DNA of 64,000 nucleotides from Hygrocybe punicea. Its lineage: Eukaryota; Basidiomycota; Agaricomycetes; Agaricales; Hygrophoraceae. A model generated the notes under the pieces. The model did no database searches. It had not been told where the DNA came from and worked only from the letters and a program-made list of their open reading frames with translations. Where the stretch lies: the NCBI GenBank assembly GCA_963556145.1, contig OY744472.1:1550001-1614000 (forward strand). The letters run 5' to 3'. Positions 24,532 to 34,903 of the stretch are shown here, piece by piece. Each line of letters starts with the position of its first letter. Positions within the stretch are counted from its first letter, which is position 1. The position numbers and the translations under genes are program-made.

Positions 24532-25042
24532 TGTAGTGTTGCCACAGCTCAGTCCAGCTGGGCTCAGCTATGGCTAACAATGGCTAAACCGCAGCTAGCC
24601 ATCCAAAAAAGGAAATTAATAGCAGGCTGCCAAATGGCCTGTCAAGGTCAAATCTCACCACCAATCTCACCACATGGAGCACACCAGTGACACCAACATG
24701 CCTGATGCAAACAGCCACAGCCACACAAACTCACAACAACACTGGCCAACCCCAAACAAAGGCCACAGCACCCCAATGGCAACCAGCAGAGGGGTAAGGA
24801 ATGAAATGGCAATGGAAGCAGCGGGGTGGGGCACCCTCTCCCATTGCTCAGATATTTCTTTCCTTCAATTTTTGTTTTTTTTACTACCAACTTATTTCTG
24901 ATTACAGCACAAATGTTCTCAAGGCAGCAGCCTGGACAGCAGCAGCAATGACTGATGACCACAGTGACAGCAACAGCAGTGCCAGCAGTGATGACAAGCA
25001 ATGTGTGCTAGTCCCAGATGTAGTGGAGGGTTGTGCACCATA
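24532..25042 (+). mobile_element. Fragment of a TAGTGTTGCC-type element, copy 2
   Basis: It starts TAGTGTTGCCACAGCTCAGT at 24532 and ends at GGTTGTGCACCA, where a new TAGTGTTGCCTCAACTTGG end begins (25043). It is an inverted, diverged copy of 21237-21773. Confidence 0.6.
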
Positions 25043-25079
25043 GTGTTGCCTCAACTTGGCTGGTCAGGAAAAGCTGATG

Positions 25080-25248
25080 GTCCCCTGTCTTGCATTTGCT
25101 GTGAGGGTGGAGGGAGAGGTGGCAGACAGGGTCTAAACAACCCTCTGGCTTGCATTTGGATGGGAGGGTGGTGGGAATCTGAAAAGTGGCTTGCCTCGCA
25201 TTTGCATGCAAGGGAGGTGGGAGAGAAGCTGGTGGTGGTGGTGGTGAG
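25080..25248. repeat. Degenerate tandem repeat interrupted by the hAT element, left part
   Basis: Units contain TTGCATTTG..GGGAGG followed by GGTGGTGG tracts. The same unit type resumes at 28687, immediately after the hAT element, and reappears at 30200-30400. Confidence 0.6.
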
Positions 25249-28200
25249 TAGGCAAGAGCACGGGTAACCCTGCAGGTCTGGCATTGCTACCCATACTCTT
25301 ACCCGCACTGACCCATACCCCTCTACCCTCAGGTTACATGTGAGCGGGTTATGGCGGGTAACAGCGGGTAACGGGTACCCAGGGGTACCATCATGTATTT
25401 GGGGGGGTGCAAGTCTACAAGATAAAAAAAAAACTACAATTATTTATTGAGGGTTATCGCATCCCAGTTCCATGCCAACTCAGGCTCATCTTCCTGCAGA
25501 TCTGGCTGTGTTGTAGCCTTCAACACATCCTCATCCTTCACAAGACCCAATAAGCTCCAGGAACCCAGACACAATAAAGCACGCGTGGACTGGACTGAGA
25601 GCCGGCTTCGGACATGAGAGAGTAAGAGACGTCCTCGACTGAATGTTCGTTCGACATCAACAGAGGTGGCTGCACAAATATATTAGATCAGGATATATAT
25701 GAAGAGTCTGGATACATACCTGGAATTGTCAGGTAGTCCAGCGCCATTCGGTATAGCGTCGGGAAGACCACCCGCTTGTCGATCCACCACGCAATGACGT
25801 CTGGGACCATCTCCAGGTCCGTGCTTAAGTAGACAGTGATCTCGTCTCGCAACTCTGACAGCTTGGGTGCAGCGAGGGTGGGAATAGTATCGAAAATGTT
25901 GGCGGAAGATTCCTGACCAGGCAGCGTCGTGAGTACAATACAAAAAAACTCAAAAAAATGCATATACGCACCTGAGCAGCTGTATCTTCACCAGTACTAG
26001 CCGCAACGTCTACACACTCGGTTCCCGATGCATAGTGACGATTGTATTCAGTCCGAAGGAGTTCCTCTGCAGTTGCAATCCAATCCAGCTCCCATTGCTG
26101 AGTCTTGAAATAAGCCAATTTGTGATGGGGATGCAGGACTAGCGTTCTGGTAAGCTCGAGATTCAACCAAAAAAATAGATGTTAATGTACTCATCGCGAT
26201 CCGGTAGACCTCTGAAGCGTCTGTGAGCGAATAGTACTGATTCAACATTGTGAGTGCGAGGCGGACAGCGGATTTGATGGACTTATCGATGGTCAATTTT
26301 TTGAGTATATCATTGAAGCGCCGGTCAATCTCGTCCATTGCCGGAATGACGACAGCGAGATTTGGGGTTGCACAAGAGAAGAACAGAGTTGCGTCTTTGA
26401 GAATCTGCATGTTTGTGCCAGTTGAGTCATTTCTATTTAGGGAAAGTGCACAGCACATGCCTTCAAGATGTCGCACAGCTGCTGAATGATATCCCAATCT
26501 TTTTCTGACAGCTCATATGGACGTAAGTTGTTCTTTCGATCCGCTGTGTAGTTCTCAATGACATTTCTGTATTTCAGAGCAAAGGCCAGCATGTCATAGG
26601 TTGAGTTCCAACGAGTCCAAACATCGCGTGGCATTCGTCAAAGAGCTTTGTCGATTTCCTTGAAGCACGAGTCCCAAGCAGGCAACAGGATCGTGGTGGA
26701 GTGTATCGTCTTGAACGCTAGTTTCCAGAGCTGCATAACGAGGTCCTGATGAGTCGCGCCATTACTCATGCAATGTTCACTAACCTTGGCGAGAACAAGC
26801 ATTACAGGATGGATCTGAGCCCGTATCTCTGTGCGCTCCTCTTCAGAGAGGTCTTCCATCTCGTCCACCAACCCATCAATGTCATCTTCAGTGGACTCGT
26901 CATCATCACATACACCGTTTCCAAATGCTTGTGTGGTGACTTCTTCGAGTTCCAAGTCCTCTGCCATCTCATCCAGTTCGCGCTGCAGCGCGTCATCTTG
27001 TAACCCCTTCTTTATGGTCTCAAATGGCTTCAGCAGGGACTTGGCTACAAGATTCACAATGTGCAGAAAACACCGAGTTCGATTGACCTCAGAAAAGTTA
27101 TCAATCTCCACAGCCATCTCATTGACCATCGTGTCATTGCATGACGCATTGTCGCATATGACACTCAACATCTGGTACGTCTGATTTAGCTGCAGACGCA
27201 TGACTGACAATTTGCGCCCACCTTATGCTCGATCTGGAACTCTCGCAATATGTTTATGAACGCGGCTGCGAGATTAATGCCTGAGTGTGACTGGGATCAT
27301 CGGATCAGTCATGATGTGAAAACATAGTGAGTGACATACCTTCGCGACCTCGACGATGTCGAGGATGAGGCACAAGGGCTGTCCCTTGCATTCCAGGTGC
27401 GCTGTCACAGCAACATATGTTTTGTGGTTCGGCGAAGTCCAAGCATCAGTTGCAAAACTGATGCGCCCCTCATACTCGTTAAGCATCTTGGCGATCCGGT
27501 TCCTTATACGAGCGAAGACCTGCTTGACGTCCCGAGAGACGGTGTGGCACGAAGGTATGTAATGCTCTGGTCGGCCCGTTTTCATCAACGACCGGAAGCC
27601 ACGATCCTCCACGATCTTAAATGGCCGACAATTCTCAGCAACCCAGCGGACGATCTCTGCCTTGGTCTCCATCTTGGTGTGTGGTTGATGTAAGTAAGTT
27701 ACCTTGCCTTTTGCGTGACACTCAAAGTGCGCTGTTATAGACCCATCCACGGCCTCTACAAGACCCTCACGAGTCTGTGTGGCTGTGAGGCCACGTGCGC
27801 TGTCGACAGTCTGGACTCCCCAGCACGTTCATGCATGTTTTAAAAGGTTGCTTGTGGATTTAGCGTCGCCCTTATCGAGGAAACGGCGAATTCCCTTTCG
27901 GCAACCCCAAGCTGCGCAGCGGAAAGTATGGAACCGGCGCCCCTTGTCGTCATACCCGATATCAGGAATAGGATGGTAAAATGCATAAACTGACGAAACC
28001 CAGTCCTTTAGCAGGTGCTCTGTACATCAAGGTAAGTGATTTAATCTGGATGGCACCATAGAATATTGGCTGACCGAGTTCATCCTCGGAATTGACAGGC
28101 TCTTCTCCCTCCTCATCATCATCGCGTGCACTCTTGGATCCTGGCGCTACCGAGCTGTGGACATGGTCTTCATCATCGTCAGTGTCGATGATGGTGGTGA

Positions 28201-28678
28201 CCGTTGGTGCTGGCCTGACCTGCATGGCAGGGGTGATGGCAGGCTGCTGCAAGGTCTGTGACTGAGACAGTGACGCTGTGGACGAGTCTGCAGTCGACGG
28301 CCTATGCCGCTTGGAGGATGCCACCAGTTCTTCAGTAGCAGGTTGCTTTTGGCCATTACGAGGCTGGCTGCTGGACATTTGGGTGGATGGTTGAGGCTGG
28401 GAAGGCCTGGATTTGGCCTGGGAGCGGGATTTTTTGGGAGGAGGCATGGATTTTTTGGGGGGAGGCATGATGGAGTGGGTGAAGTTTGAGCCCCTATTTA
28501 TATGTAGTAGTTGTGTGTCCACGAGTGTGCCACAAAGTGGCTATATTCTCTATTGGTGTTAGATGTAATGACAGGTATATATGAAGGTCACGGGTTCTGT
28601 TTTATGTACCCGTACTCTTACCCGCACATACCCATACTTACTACCCGTGCGGGTTTGTATTACCCGTGCTCTAGCCTA
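25249..28678 (-). mobile_element. hAT transposon with intact ends (decayed transposase)
   Basis: The terminal inverted repeats are TAGGCAAGAGCACGGGTAA at 25249-25267 and its inverse with one mismatch at 28660-28678. A perfect 8-bp target duplication GTGGTGAG lies at 25241-25248 and 28679-28686. Subterminal motifs ACTCTTACCCGCAC occur near both ends in direct orientation. It contains one transposase gene on the minus strand. Size is 3430 bp, normal for an autonomous fungal hAT. Confidence 0.95.
25440..28468 (-). pseudogene. hAT transposase (BED finger, RNase-H-like core, hAT dimerisation domain), with nonsense codons
   Basis: Catalyses cut-and-paste transposition in its intact form. From the ATG at 28468: a Ser/Pro/Gln-rich tail (starts MPPPKKS), then a BED-type finger (FRCAAWGC, then SNLLKHA and TCWG). 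Next come FRSLMKTGRPEHYIPS, the first catalytic Asp region ATDAWTSPN, the second ICDNASCND, RCFLHIVNLVAKSLL, TRWNSTYDML and VLHPHHKLAYF. The C-terminal dimerisation block is WWIDKRVVFPTL with DVERTFSRGR. The stop is at 25440-25442. Two in-frame TGA codons interrupt it: 27829-27831 inside the BED finger (KHA*TCWG) and 26638-26640 (KAL*RMPRD). Both sit where Arg or Leu is usual. It is recently dead, since ends and target duplication are perfect. Confidence 0.9.
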
Positions 28679-28686
28679 GTGGTGAG

Positions 28687-28985
28687 GGTCAAAACAACCC
28701 TAGGGCTCATGTTTGAATGCAAGGGAGGCTGGCGGTGGGCGTTGTCCGAAGGTCCCCAACTCATGAGGGAGGTGGTGGTGGACTAGCATTCCCAAGGGGG
28801 TAGTGGGTGGTGGTAGTGGTGGTGGTGAGGTTCCAATGAACCTCCAGCTCACGTTTGAATGTGAGGGAGGGTGGCAGTGGGCTGGTGTTCCCCAACTCGT
28901 GAGGGAGGTGGTGGTGGGTGGGTGGTGGTGGTGGGGAGGTCCAAACAACCCTTGAGCTTGCATTTGAATGCAAGGGAGGGTAGCG
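28687..28985. repeat. Degenerate tandem repeat, right part
   Basis: Three units of about 100-110 bases carry CCAA..AACC, GCATTTGAATGCAAGGGAGG and GGTGGTGG tracts. It continues the array interrupted by the hAT element. Confidence 0.65.
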
Positions 28986-29068
28986 TTGTCGACGAAGGAC
29001 CAAAGCAGTCAAACTTGGCTGACCTGTGTCCAGCTCACCTGCACCTCTCCATTCAGTAGCTCCACATT

Positions 29069-30195
29069 TCACATCTCTGGTAGAATGAGGGATGTCCTCT
29101 TCATACCATTTGGCAGCAAGAATTCCATGAGGGGAAATATCTTTTCAGCCCCTAGGGATGTAGAGAGTCTTTTCCTGTCATTTCCCCCTCTGAATGTATC
29201 ATCACCTCCTTGATCCTTATGTGCAACTGGATCAACAAAGTCCACTATCTTGCCCATGCTGCCATTTACAAGCAACTCATCAGAGTTCTTAATAAGCATT
29301 ACCTGCATGTCTTTGCGGAGGACAAGCATGGCAGGTGCCATGAGATTCGAGAGCATCTTCTTGTGCTGATTCAGGTCTGTAATTGAACTGCCATCCATTG
29401 CTCGAAAAATCTTTTGCTGAGATGGAAGGTGGTCCATCCTAGTTTAGTTGGAACGATCAACATCTTCACAACAAGGAAACCTGGCCAATCTCAATCCTAG
29501 GGAATACGAGAGGAGGGGATATACTATAACTCACAACTCTGTGGCTTCCAACCCATCCTCATATTCAATATTCCTCAACAACGATCTGAACGTTGCAATG
29601 GACTTGGCCAACAACATACCAAACCTCATTTCATTCAGCATGTTGACAAACTCTGCAGGTCAACACTCAGTAAATGATTGAAGTGGGGGTTGGGCTGGGC
29701 AAATGCACCTTGGTCTTGCTGCCTGAATACTTTAGTGAGATTGAAGGTGCACTTGATGGTCTTGTTCCAGAATTGTGCCTCAAATGCAAATCTGACTTGT
29801 GCATTGCCTTTTGTTATGGGCAGGAGTTGGAAGAAGTCACCGGTGACAACTACCTAGTATGATCATTGCTACAGATGTTCAATGCAAGTATAAAAGCATG
29901 TGAACTTGAATTCTGCCAAAGGGCTCCAATATCTTCCTCAGAATGCTCCAGATAGTTGCCAATTTGTCAAAGAGATCTCCATCCACCATCAATACTTGAT
30001 CCATCCTAAGTGATGAACAAAAATGAATACAATGTCACCAAATGCACCTTCATCAATGATTAGGACCCTTGTCCTTAACCACCTCGCCGATGCCTTTTTG
30101 TTTTTCTGAACCTTCTGAGCCAATACTTGTGCACTCTCAATTCCTCAACCGATACCAGCAAACGAGTGGATTGTCACACCACCAATGTTGCATGC
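29069..30195 (-). pseudogene. PIF1-like DNA helicase relic, truncated at both ends
   Basis: Reading leftwards: GGVTIHSFAGIG (near 30190), VLIIDE (Walker B), MVDGDLFDKLATI, LVVTGDFFQL with one Leu-for-Pro change at its end, then [17 protein letters not shown], and a long final exon with KIFRAMDGSS, VMLIKNSDELLVNGSMG and GMKRTSLILPEM. Several GT..AG introns are recognisable between blocks. A TGA follows the GIG block and a TAA at 29450 interrupts the last exon (EDVDRSN*). The Walker A part is missing on the right, where tandem repeats start at 30200, and the C-terminal motifs are missing on the left. PIF1-type genes are often multiplied in basidiomycetes, and this is a dead fragment. Confidence 0.82.
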
Positions 30196-30199
30196 CGCA

Positions 30200-30410
30200 A
30201 TAGGCTGGCATTGTCTGAAGGCCCCTCAACTGTGGAAAGAGGGGGTAGTGGGTGGTGGGGGTCCAAACGACCCTCTGCCTCATGTTTGGATGGGGGGGCG
30301 GGTGGCAGTGGGCTGCTGTTGTGTGCTGGTGGTGGTGGGGGTCCAAATGACCATGTTTGGGCAGGAGAGGCAGTCGTGGCACAGAGAGTCACAGGAGGTA
30401 GATGAGAGGA
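30200..30410. repeat. GGTGG-rich tandem repeat block
   Basis: Two or three units with GGTCCAAA.GACC, CATGTTTGGATGGG and GGTGGTGGGGG. They are related to the units at 25080-25248 and 28687-28985. The block abuts the broken end of the PIF1 relic. Confidence 0.6.
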
Positions 30411-30697
30411 GCCACAGGAGGAGCTGGATGAGGAGTTGGAGAAGCTTATCATCTGGATATCTGTGGATATCTGTGACCTCACATCCATATCCATATATAT
30501 ACATCTACTTATGTCATCTATGGATGTTCATCCAGATGACCGGCATCCATGGTAGTCCCTATTTTAAAGATGTGAAAATAACCTGTGAGCATCTGAAACC
30601 TCAAAAAAGGTGATCAGTGATATCACCCAGAAGAAGTGCTCAAGCTTTCAGTGCTCAGAACACCACTTTGCCATCCAGAAGTGCTCTGGGCACTTTT

Positions 30698-31033
30698 TGT
30701 CAGGATCCTACTTCCCACAGTGATATCCTACTGAATAAGTTAGTACATAGAAAATTGAATGAAAATGTACCTTGCAGTGGGGGTAGAATATCTCCTATTG
30801 GAATATATGGTAGTGCAGTGGTTGTTGACTGCTAAGATATTTATGTGGAATTAATTATATTTACCTCTCTCTGAGAGGGCTTTTATACTACTAGCTAAAT
30901 CTACTAGAAGTTTCTTGTGGTGAGTAGAATAACTGCTGTGCTTCAGCATTATTCATTGGAGTGTTTGAGTTCTGGGGTCACATGATATGGATTACTAATC
31001 CTTTCTGCGACTATTCAGCCACTATTCCCAACA
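30698..31033 (-). repeat. 3' LTR of the copia element
   Basis: On the minus strand it begins TGTTGGGAATAGTGG and ends GGATCCTGACA (TG..CA). It is preceded by the polypurine tract CCAAGGGGGAG (31034-31044). A TATAAAAGCC box lies in the middle (top strand about 30880). The second LTR was not found because the 5' part of the element is missing. Confidence 0.75.
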
Positions 31034-31215
31034 CTCCCCCTTGGTCAAATACTCTTTGACTCGTTCTGGGTCACGGTAAATAGGGTTGACCATGGGTCTC
31101 GGATGGGTTGGCTCAGCTAACACCGCACCTGCACCCACCAAAACCGCACCCCCAATGGGTTCAACCTGTACCTGTCTCCTCTAACCGCGGTGGTGCTGTG
31201 GTGGCATTACCACTA

Positions 31216-31266
31216 CCTCACGCTGACCACACTGATGTCAATTGACACCAGTTGGGCTGCGTGAGG
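31216..31266. repeat. Core palindrome of element F3
   Basis: CCTCACGC and GCGTGAGG flank the centre ATGTCAATTGACACC. Confidence 0.8.
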
Positions 31267-31997
31267 TGGAGTGACCGCGAATATGACCAACCTGTGTCTC
31301 AAACACAGGTTGGTCGTGTTGTACGCATCCTGTCACGTCGTCGTCATGTCTTCGGGGCATGTTGTTGTTAGCGAGAGCCAGGGTATTAACAAGAGGTGGG
31401 AGATGTTGCCGAGGGGTGCTGAGTTATTGATGCGAGAGTGGGAGACGTTGACGAGGGGGTCGGTGGGAGACCGAGAGGCCGAGATGTTGACGAAGGGGCA
31501 AGGGGGTAGGAGATGTTGACGATGGGGTGCCGAGATGTGGTGAGGGCGTTGTTGTTGTTGTTGTTGTTGTGTTGTCGTCGTAGTTTAGAAAAGAAAATAA
31601 TGAAACTAAAAGGAATGGCATCAGCAATGATATAATGACAAAAGACACTGAGACGTACCTGACAGCCAGAGGGTGGGTGCACCACCTCTCTGGCTGGCTT
31701 CTTTCCTGCCTTCCCATTGTGTTGTGGTTGTTGTTGTTGTCAGGGTGTTAACAAGAGGGCCGGGATGTCAACGAGTGGGGCTGAGATGGCCTCTCGTGGT
31801 GTGGTGACGTGTCGTGCTCAAGTCAGTGTTGTTGTTACCTGAAAAAAAGGATTAGAATAGTGTTAAATGATGAAAGAAACATACCTGAGGGCGTATGGCC
31901 CTATCATTGTTGCTAACCCATTGAAAACCGTGAAACTGCGGGTACGGGTCACGGTTTGGTTGCGGGTGCTGTATTTGGCAACCGTACCCATACCCGC

Positions 31998-33457
31998 TGG
32001 AGTGGGCAGGGGGTGCCCACTCAGGGTGTCATGGGTGCATCATGATGGGATAAGCTGAGTCTCTACTACAGTGTGATCTCTACTAAGTAGTCCTACGAAC
32101 CGTGGGATCCTATCACGTGACCTCCTACTACATCTACCCCCCTCGAAAAAAACAGTGGCGTCCTCGCCACTGAAGCCAAAAGATCCCAAAACTCACAAAG
32201 ATCCCAAAACTCTAACTCAAACTCTAACTCCGTCGAGGACTTATGAAACACTGCCAACTGGCACTCCCCCCAGTGGACGCCACCACCAGCTTAAGAGTGC
32301 CGCTTGTTGACCGAATCGCCTGTGCTCAGAGCATAACTCGCGAAAAACATGGGGGTCTTGTGAGAGTGGCGGTGTGGCATGGGGTGGGGGTAGGTGAACG
32401 CAGTGGTAGTGGTAGGTCGATGACGTGAGAAACTCTGGGGACTTCGAAAACGGCGGGGGTGGCTCATGCGGGGTGGCAAGGAAATACTTTTGTGCTTCTG
32501 AACTTGGGGCGAGGTCGTGGGGAGTCCGACGAGTGTACTTGCGTGGGGGAATGACGAAAAACGGGGGTCGACTATCAATGACACGGCGGGTCCGGGGGAT
32601 GGCCATAAAGGCCGGCGACTGCTCGTCTGGGACGGTGTGAGCGAACGGGGATGTCCGGTATGTTGAACGGGGGTTCGTGGGGCTGAGCGAGTGTGCTGGG
32701 GGGCTCGGGTACGCGGAAAGTGAGGGTCGAACTCTGGTGATGTGGCGAAACGCGGGGGCTCTAACACAGCGAGGTTGGCTCGCGTGGGGCATATGCGTGG
32801 GTACGCGGGGCTCTGTGGGGTTCTAAGACATGGGCCGTTGGTGTAAAGAGGCGCATCGAGCGCGTGTGTAACTTGGGGGCTGTAAAACGCGGTGTGAACT
32901 AAGATGGCGCGGAAAAAGCGCGCTTGCCGTGCAGACGCGCATGGGTGGCGCAACGCGGCCTAGTGTAGGTCTTGGGAACGTTTATCGTAGGCGTGGGGGC
33001 TCTTACGGGTGCGTCTTGGTGGTGAATAACGAAAAAAAATCCGGGTCGAAGACGATGACTTGGTGGTACGCGGATTGGCCTTTTTGCCTCGAAAAAGGGG
33101 CCGTAGCGGCGCATGGTGAGATGCGAAGACTCGTGGGCTATCTAACAAAAATACGGGTGGCCGTGTGGCCGCCATGGACGAAGAACGGGGGTCGCTCTGC
33201 AACTGAGTGGTGATACCACGTGAAAAAACTGTAAGGGCGAGAAAACCAGTAGAAAAGGCTCAAAAAAGCCAGAGGTTGGTGAGAAAAGCAAACGTGAGAC
33301 GAATCACACTCTCATCACCAGGTGGAGTGGGCAGGGGGTGCCCACTCAGGGTGTCATGGGTGCATCATGGTGGGATAAGCTGAGTCTCTACTACAGTGTG
33401 ATCTCTACTAAGTAGTCCTACGAACCGTGGGATCCTATCACGTGACCTCCTACTACA
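31998..33457. mobile_element. TRIM-like miniature LTR retrotransposon nested in F3
   Basis: Two 135-bp direct repeats (31998-32132 and 33323-33457) differ at very few positions. They start TGGAGTGGGCAGGGGG and end CTCCTACTACA, the TG..CA rule of LTRs. Flanks share CCGC on both sides (a 4-bp target duplication). The 1.19-kb interior has no retrotransposon domain. It is G-rich with recurring GGGGGT motifs, and its open frames on the minus strand are Pro/Arg-rich and unrecognised. The near-identity of the LTRs implies a recent insertion. Primer binding site and polypurine tract are not obvious. Confidence 0.75.
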
Positions 33458-33521
33458 CCGCGCAACCCGTTTTGGAAATACCACGGGTTGACCCGTACCC
33501 GTGGTCAACCTTAACGGTAAA

Positions 33522-33893
33522 CATTGTCCATGTATTCTGTTATGTGTTCCACTCTTTCTGGTTCCTCCCCAGTCAATAGACCAAGTTCAGCTGTGAACAT
33601 TGCATGAAGCAGGCAAGGTAACCCTTTTGTAAATAATGTCTGCTAGATTTTCTTCAGAAGGAATATATGTGACTTTGAGAATACCAGACACGATGTGATC
33701 TTGTAGGAAATGTAGATTGATATCTATATGTTTCATCCATGGGTGGAATTCCAGGTTGTGCAATATAGCAATCGCAGCCTGATTATCGGATCATAAAATT
33801 GATGTTTCATTTGATGGTAGGTCCAATTCCTTCAATAAGTTTCTATGCCAGATTAACTGCTTTGTGGCATGAGTAGTGGTGACATATTCTCCT
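33522..33893 (-). pseudogene. Copia RNase H, C-terminal part
   Basis: Reads EYVTTTHATKQLIWHRNLL, then SDNQAAIAILHN, HIDINLHFLQDHI and IPSEENLADII. One TGA interrupts it just before SDNQAA. It continues the reading cut at 34904 by F4. Confidence 0.85.
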
Positions 33894-34903
33894 TAGTGAA
33901 TGGCATGGGTAACCCCTGGGTAATTCCAGGGGTACCCGCACCTGTACCCATTGAAAACCTGTACCTGCCCTCGGGGTACAGGTTTTGTCACAGGTACTCA
34001 CATTCTGAGCCAAGGGTTACCTGGGACCCATACCCGTGGTGGGTAACCCTTGGGTCTCTCTTATTTTTGCCAGCCCACACCACCTATTCGACCTCATGAC
34101 ACTGGATGCACGTCAATTGATGTGTTGCCATGTGTTTGCAAGGTGGAATGGGCTGGCCTGGCATGGTGCACCGATCCAGACATTTTGATGGGCGGGCTGC
34201 ATCATTGAACACGTGGGCTGTAGTTGTTAATGGTGGTCCTGGGCTGGGGGAATTGCCAGTAAGTGGCAAATGAATAGATTAGTCGTCGACTCACCTGGTG
34301 ACCGGGGGATGGGTGCACCACTCCCCCAGGCTTGCTTTGCTTGGCGTTGCCACCATGGCCCTTGCGCTCACTGTCACTGTTGTTGTTGTTGTTGTTTTAG
34401 TTGTCATCGTTGTTTTAGTCATCATTGTCATTTTAGTCATTGTCATCATTTTAGTTGTCATCGTTTGTGTTGTTGACTCACCTGGCAACCGGACTCCCCC
34501 AGGCTTGCTTTGCTTGGCATTGCCATGTGGCCCTTGCACTCACCATCGCTGTCATCATTGTCATCGTCGTTTTAGTCATCGTTGTTTGCGTTGTTGTTGT
34601 TTTTGTTGTGGCCATTTGCATCTGCGTTTGCATTTGCATTTGCGTTTCTTGGGTGAAGCTGTCGTTGTATCTGTAAATTTCATAAGTAATGATGTCAAAG
34701 AAAGAAAACAACTTACCTTTAGCAGAGACCAGCTTTGTACTGGTCTCTGCCTTGTCGTTCAATGCGTCACGTTCAACTTGAACGTGATGCGTCACTTGTG
34801 TGACCTGTAGTCACAGGTTACCCATCATGGGTATGGGTACAGCCATGGGTCACAAAAGTGTGACCCAGACCCAGACCCGTGGCTAAACCCATGCCATTCA
34901 CTA
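33894..34903 (-). mobile_element. Non-autonomous hAT-like element, palindrome-core family, copy F4, inserted in copia RNase H
   Basis: The ends are TAGTGAATGGCATGGGT on both sides, inverted. Target duplication is ATTCTCCT (33886-33893) against ATTCCGCT (34904-34911), two differences. Joining the flanks restores AEAEYV of the copia RNase H. The interior has the palindrome (34091-34144), GTTGTT/ATCGTT low-complexity DNA (34370-34620), a GGGTGCACCAC block (34312) and a splice-like site with CTTACCT (34713). Confidence 0.85.
34091..34144. repeat. Core palindrome of element F4
   Basis: The centre is CACGTCAATTGATGTG, with weaker outer arms ACCTCATG and GCAAGGT. Confidence 0.65.

Larger units (their letters stand above)
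31081..33513 (-). mobile_element. Non-autonomous hAT-like element, palindrome-core family, copy F3, inserted in copia
   Basis: The left end is TAGGGTTGACCATGGGT and the reverse complement of the right end is TAAGGTTGACCACGGGT. A perfect 8-bp target duplication ACGGTAAA flanks it (31073-31080 and 33514-33521). It has the family layout: palindrome at 31216-31266, low-complexity repeats around GATGTTGACGAGGGG (31395-31530) with a TTG tract (31544-31570), and a GGGTGCACCACC block (31675). A 1.46-kb LTR element is inserted at 31998-33457; without it the element is about 970 bp, close to F4. Confidence 0.87.

Noticed and set aside
32241..32953. Overlapping 180-220-codon frames in the TRIM interior
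   Set aside because: Two overlapping frames are open at once in GC-rich DNA and neither has a recognisable domain.
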